A stretch of DNA of 64,000 nucleotides. Source: Plectrocnemia conspersa. Its lineage: Eukaryota; Arthropoda; Insecta; Trichoptera; Polycentropodidae. Both the position numbers and the translations under genes were made by a program. The DNA is taken from NCBI GenBank assembly GCA_009617715.1, contig VTFK01000096.1, forward strand, positions 124,001-188,000, read 5' to 3'. Below the pieces are notes generated by a model that worked only from the letters and a program-made list of their open reading frames with translations, was not told the origin of the DNA and made no database searches. Position 1 is the stretch's first letter; every line of letters starts with the position of its first letter. Shown here in pieces: positions 59,880-64,000 of this stretch.

Positions 59880-61130
59880 TTTTTTTATGTGACGTAGTGG
59901 GATTGAATTATGATACGGTATCGTAATTCTATATGTGTATAAAATATGGACAGATAAAAAACGGTTGATACCAATAGAAAAGATTCTCAATTATATTTTT
60001 TTAATAAATAACTCCTAACAACAAATTATTATTTTTAGTTACATAAACGATAATGTTACTATGCTTTTTTATAGTATTTTTTATTATTTAGTATATAACA
60101 TGTTGCATATATTTTTCTAATAAAGTTTTGGAAACAGTGGAGCTCAATAAATAAATATATAATATAATATATGCCGCAACACGGGACTTGCTCAGTATAT
60201 TTATACAAAATCATTATTAGATTTTTATAAATTAAGCATTAAAATTATCTTTTTATATACGAATCACATTTTCATACATTTGTATCAATTATTATAACTA
60301 GTAAAATATTATTTATTGTATATTGCCAGAAGAATTGACTGATTTCCACAAAAACTGTAGCTGTCAAACACTTGTTTTATGGCTTTCACAATAATAAATA
60401 GACACTAATACACTTAGTTAAGCTATTAATAACTACTTTACTTTTCATATAAAACAATATTTTCCTGTATTTTTACTTGATTTATACAAAATCTATCTCT
60501 CTGAATGACATTACATTTTTTTTAATACCATGTAGCAGTTATATCCAAAATGAATAAAAATGAATATGTAATAATGTCGATAAATAATATAGATTAGATT
60601 AGAATACACTTCTGTTGACTTAATTCATTATCTTTACTTTTTTTTTAAATCTTGAGTTTCTTTTGCATGACATTTGACATATTTTTTCATTGTCAAAAAT
60701 GTGCAAAAACAGACTGAATTTAATCAATAGCAAAAATATTACAAAAATAATATAGATTGAATTTTCTTAAAGTACACAAATCTTTGACACCTTATTTATT
60801 TTAAATCGTTGCAATTAGTGGATTGATTAAATTAATTTAATTAATTTAGCAAATATTGAATTTATAAATATTGAATCTCATATAAATAGAAATCTTTTAC
60901 ATATTATAACAGAAAAAAAGAATAAACAATAATTGCTAATTATTAAATCTACATACGTTTATTATTATTATTATAAGAATATAAACATATATTTAAAAAA
61001 ATTGTGTATAGACTTTGATGCTTATAAAATTAAAATATATTCTTAAACATTTCTAAAAAGATGCAAAAAACTTCCTTCTAAAAGTGTATCATTATGACTC
61101 ATATTTCTTAATAAAACACTTAAGTTTTTA
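59880..61130. other. A+T-rich intronic stretch
   Basis: Nothing recognised. Confidence 0.55.
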
Positions 61131-61299
61131 TGTAATGAAATATTGTTTCTTTGTAAAATAGTAAATATTTAAAAAATTCTCTACTAGATTCGCAAATAAG
61201 TAAAATATGAAATTTCATTGAATGTGATGGAGAGAATCGTTTTTGATAAATTTTTTTTTATGTAAGATTTTATTATATCGGGAAAATTTAGAATATATA

Positions 61300-62170
61300 T
61301 ATTTGTCTATATAATTAATAATAAAAATATTTAAACCGTGGTGTGAGATAATTGTTACAATAATTTATTTTAATAATTACTAATTAATAACTCTTTCACA
61401 AATATTTAAAAAAAAAACAATTTTCGAATTTAATTAAATTCTAAATCTAAATATCATTTTTAATAACTTTAGAAATTTGTTACAGTAACTATTATTGTGT
61501 AAAAAATCAAATATATGATAAATTCATTACGAAGAAAGCAAAAAGTATTAGGAAATATATTTTCTCATATTATTAATAATAAAAATAATTAAACCATGGT
61601 GTAAGAATTTTTTTACATAAATTTATTTTAATTAACAACTATCCTCAACCGTAGTTCTTACAATTAATTGTAAAAAAAAAACAATTTTTAAACTAATTTT
61701 CTTATTGCCTTCTTGAATTTAGATAAATTCAAAACTTTTCAAGATACGGGTGTAATTTTAAAGAACTTTTAAAATTCGTTACAATTACTATTATTGGGTA
61801 TAATAGCAAATATTTGATAAATTCATTATGATAAAGAAGTCAAAAAGTATTAGGAAATATATTTGCCCGTATCATTTATAATAAAAATACATAAAAAATT
61901 ATAAAAGTAGGGTGGGAGAAAATTTTTACATTAAATTATTATAAAAAAAAACTCACATTTTTTTCAATCATTTTAAAAATATTTGGTAAAATATTCTTAA
62001 TTATTTTTCTCAAATTTAGATCAATTCTAAAACTTTTCCAGATTTTGTGTCATTTTAAATAACCTAAAAATAGTCGTTATAATAATTATTATTGTTTATA
62101 ATAATAACACAATTCTAATAAAAATATTACAAAGAATTCGAAAAGTAATAAGAAATATATCATTTTTTAT
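61300..62170 (+). repeat. Diverged tandem repeat, period about 300 bp, three units
   Basis: The TATTAGGAAATATAT-type landmark ends at about 61560, 61861 and 62160. The ACTATTATTG landmark falls at about 61491, 61790 and 62089. The AATAATAAAAAT-TTAAACC-TGGTGT landmark occurs near 61318 and 61578, with a weaker one near 61880. Units are A+T-rich and have diverged strongly, so the array is old. It may be a small satellite-like array. Confidence 0.72.
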
Positions 62171-62179
62171 TTTACAAAA

Positions 62180-62500
62180 ATTTATTGTGTAAAGTTTTAG
62201 ATAAAAAAATCTGTGTAAAGCTTTAGAAAAAAGAGCTCATCAATTTTGGCTTCTTTAAACAAAAATTTCACCTACTCTTAAATTTTTTTTTTTAAAATAT
62301 TTGTAGATAATAAAAAAAATAGTAAAAAAAATATTTTTATCTACATTTGTAATTTTCTTAATGTAAATAACTGTATAAGTAAATATAAATAAAAAAAATT
62401 TGAATATCATGTTATTGAACTTAATCACAATAACTACTACAAGATAATAATTAAATAAAAAATAGTATTATTAATTCTGTCGCCATATCAAATCATTTCA
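62180..62500. other. A+T-rich intronic stretch
   Basis: Two direct copies of GTGTAAAG-TTTAGA lie at about 62189 and 62214. Nothing else. Confidence 0.4.
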
Positions 62501-62504
62501 GAAT

Positions 62505-62580
62505 CAACAGTATTATGATTAGGTAAATCGATACCCTTGGTTCGAATCCCGCCTACCGTGTAACTCGATACAAACGTGAA
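62505..62580 (+). mobile_element. Possible SINE or tRNA pseudogene fragment
   Basis: A perfect B box, GGTTCGAATCC, lies at 62539-62549. An A box at the right distance is not evident, and the 5' half does not fold as a tRNA. It differs from the SINE family at 33.5 and 58.9 kb. Confidence 0.35.
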
Positions 62581-63070
62581 CCGTTGACATTTTCACACGA
62601 ACCACCGCTCCCTCGACCGACCGACGCGACAGTACCGCGAAAACCCGACGCGGAGCTCAACGGGTTTCGGTGCCGATGGGAAACCGATTTTTCCCGAAAA
62701 GCACTGATTCGATTCGCGCCTCATCATCATCACCTTTAAACAAATTAATCTCAGTGTCCGATGGGAAAAGCCTGTCGATGAAGACCGGGTCCGGATGATA
62801 GCGCGACGGAAATCGATCGGTTCCACCTTCAGCACCTTCTGGGCGCTGCCTTGGGAAAATCATCGGGTGTGACACGCCGAAAATGCCCCGTTAACCAATT
62901 AGTGCCGTATCCGAAGTGACTTGGCCAATTTTTTTCTTTGACTCTTGTGGTACGTCCGATATCCGCCGATAGATAAAAAGATTCCCCAAAAAATACAGAT
63001 TGATAGATATGAATCCGGTCCGGAGATGTCTTGACATTGTTGCTCATCCAATTAATCACGCTTCGGCCTC
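62580..63070. promoter_or_regulatory. CpG-rich island near the window end
   Basis: It has high CpG with CGACCGACCGACGCG, CGATCGGTTCC and ATCATCATCATC stretches. Three overlapping minus-strand frames (62593-62835, 62657-62875, 62829-63059) have no recognisable domains. It could be a promoter with a 5' exon, or an enhancer. Confidence 0.35.
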
Positions 63071-63079
63071 TGTTTTTGA

Positions 63080-63890
63080 AGTGCGATAAGATCTATGTTA
63101 GATTTTAGGTGAAATAAAAATGTGTTTGACGCGATAATCTTGTGTTTGATAGTGAAATTCCGGATGTTAGTTGTGCCGAACATTGATAGATTGAATTTGT
63201 GATAATAATAAGCAGGAGTAGAGATTTTTAAGTAACATAAGATCAGATAATAAGATTATGAAATGTGTTGATAGTATCTACAGTTGATAATTTATATTTG
63301 ATTTTACATTATCTGTTTCTGTTCATTTAATGAATTTAATAATAAATTAAAAATAGTTAATAAACTACTTCTAAAGATTTATAAATTACGATTTTTCTGT
63401 TTTGTGATGAGTTTTGATTTAAAATAGATTGCTTGGTATATTTCAACTAAAATGTGGCTTGATATTCTTATTTATTGTAATTTTTATATTATATTTGTTA
63501 AAAGATATACTATTAGTTTATGGACTGGTATAATATATATTTTTAAGTTTAACGTGTTTAAAAAATAAATTATAAGGCTCTGATTTATATATCAAATTAT
63601 AGAAAGTTATGATAAAGTCAATCCATTTCATTAAATACAAAAAAAAATTATAGACATAATATATATGTATCAATCTCAATGCCATAGTTATTTAATTAAT
63701 AGTTAAAAAACAATTTAAACGAATAATCTTCAGTTTACCAATCCAATTTCAATTATCTCGCAAATTACGCAAACAAATCTATTTTCTTAAAAGTCACCGT
63801 GTTTTGTTATTTCTTAAAACACCAATTTATAAGTTGGTTTAAGTCGAATATATAGCTAAACAAACATCAAATTAATTGTTGATTCGGATT
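63080..63890. other. A+T-rich stretch
   Basis: Nothing recognised. A small CpG patch resumes at about 63890-63960. Confidence 0.5.
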
Positions 63891-64000
63891 ACACAGTTAC
63901 GCCGCGATGATCACAGTTTCTCGCCGATATAGGGTGACCGTAAAATCGAGTGATAATACCGTGAGAAAATTGAATAAATCTTTTCGTTTCACAGATCGAC

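Larger units (their letters stand above)
43297..64000 (+). other. Large intron, at least 20.7 kb, continuing past the window
   Basis: After the microexon donor no phase-1 acceptor followed by a convincing coding exon is visible to the end of the window. The interval holds transposon remnants, repeats and several GC-richer islands, which may be enhancers, alternative first exons or old insertions. The window ends in TTTCGTTTCACAG followed by ATCGAC, which looks like a possible 3' splice site. It is also possible that the gene ends in an unrecognised exon and that part of this is intergenic. Confidence 0.5.

Noticed and set aside
62593..63059. Three overlapping minus-strand frames
   Set aside because: Same reason: a CpG-rich island, no domain, and competing phases.

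Overview
The window looks like A+T-rich nuclear DNA of an insect. It has long stretches of non-coding sequence, introns with GT/AG borders, and decayed transposons of insect type: jockey-like LINE, SETMAR-type mariner, Tc1, Tigger/pogo, several hAT lineages and tRNA-derived SINEs. Degenerate TTAGG-like motifs and the hAT MITEs would suit a hemipteran such as an aphid relative, but the order cannot be fixed from this sequence. No bacterial or organellar genes, CRISPR array, rRNA or intact tRNA gene is visible.

Only one host protein-coding gene is well supported. It lies on the plus strand. A first coding exon (40674-40905) encodes a Gln/His/Met-rich N-terminus. It is joined in frame, across a 2.35 kb intron, to a 42-nt microexon (43255-43296). 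Both introns are phase 1. The gene then enters an intron that runs at least 20.7 kb to the end of the window. The protein resembles the low-complexity N-terminus of a developmental transcription factor, but no DNA-binding domain lies in the window and I do not assign a name. The 40 kb upstream may be intergenic, regulatory or 5' UTR introns of the same gene.

Layout: 1-2.9 kb holds a foldback-MITE derivative, dispersed repeats and a KIAA1586-like hAT remnant. 3.7-7.7 kb has a GC-rich island, direct repeats, a jockey RT remnant and a short ORF. 8-19.5 kb is mostly featureless A+T-rich sequence, broken by a compact island with paired CRE and YY1/Pho-like motifs near 11.05 kb. 20-24 kb is a repeat cluster with a tandem duplication and a nested hAT MITE, followed by GC-richer islands. 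25-33.7 kb has SINE-like pieces, a 250 bp (AT)n tract, two short ORFs and a second YY1-bearing island. 34.5-38.75 kb is a transposon graveyard (ZMYM1-like hAT, mariner, Tc1). 40-43.3 kb is the gene. 43.3-64 kb is its large intron, carrying a complete hAT MITE with target-site duplication, a long palindromic foldback MITE, Tigger and mariner remnants, SINEs, GC-rich islands and a 300-bp-period tandem repeat.

I do not see a convincing new biological system. The observations most worth checking are the duplicated CRE-YY1 module, the phase-symmetric microexon, the foldback element and its deletion derivative, and two possible protein-coding remnants of unknown origin.
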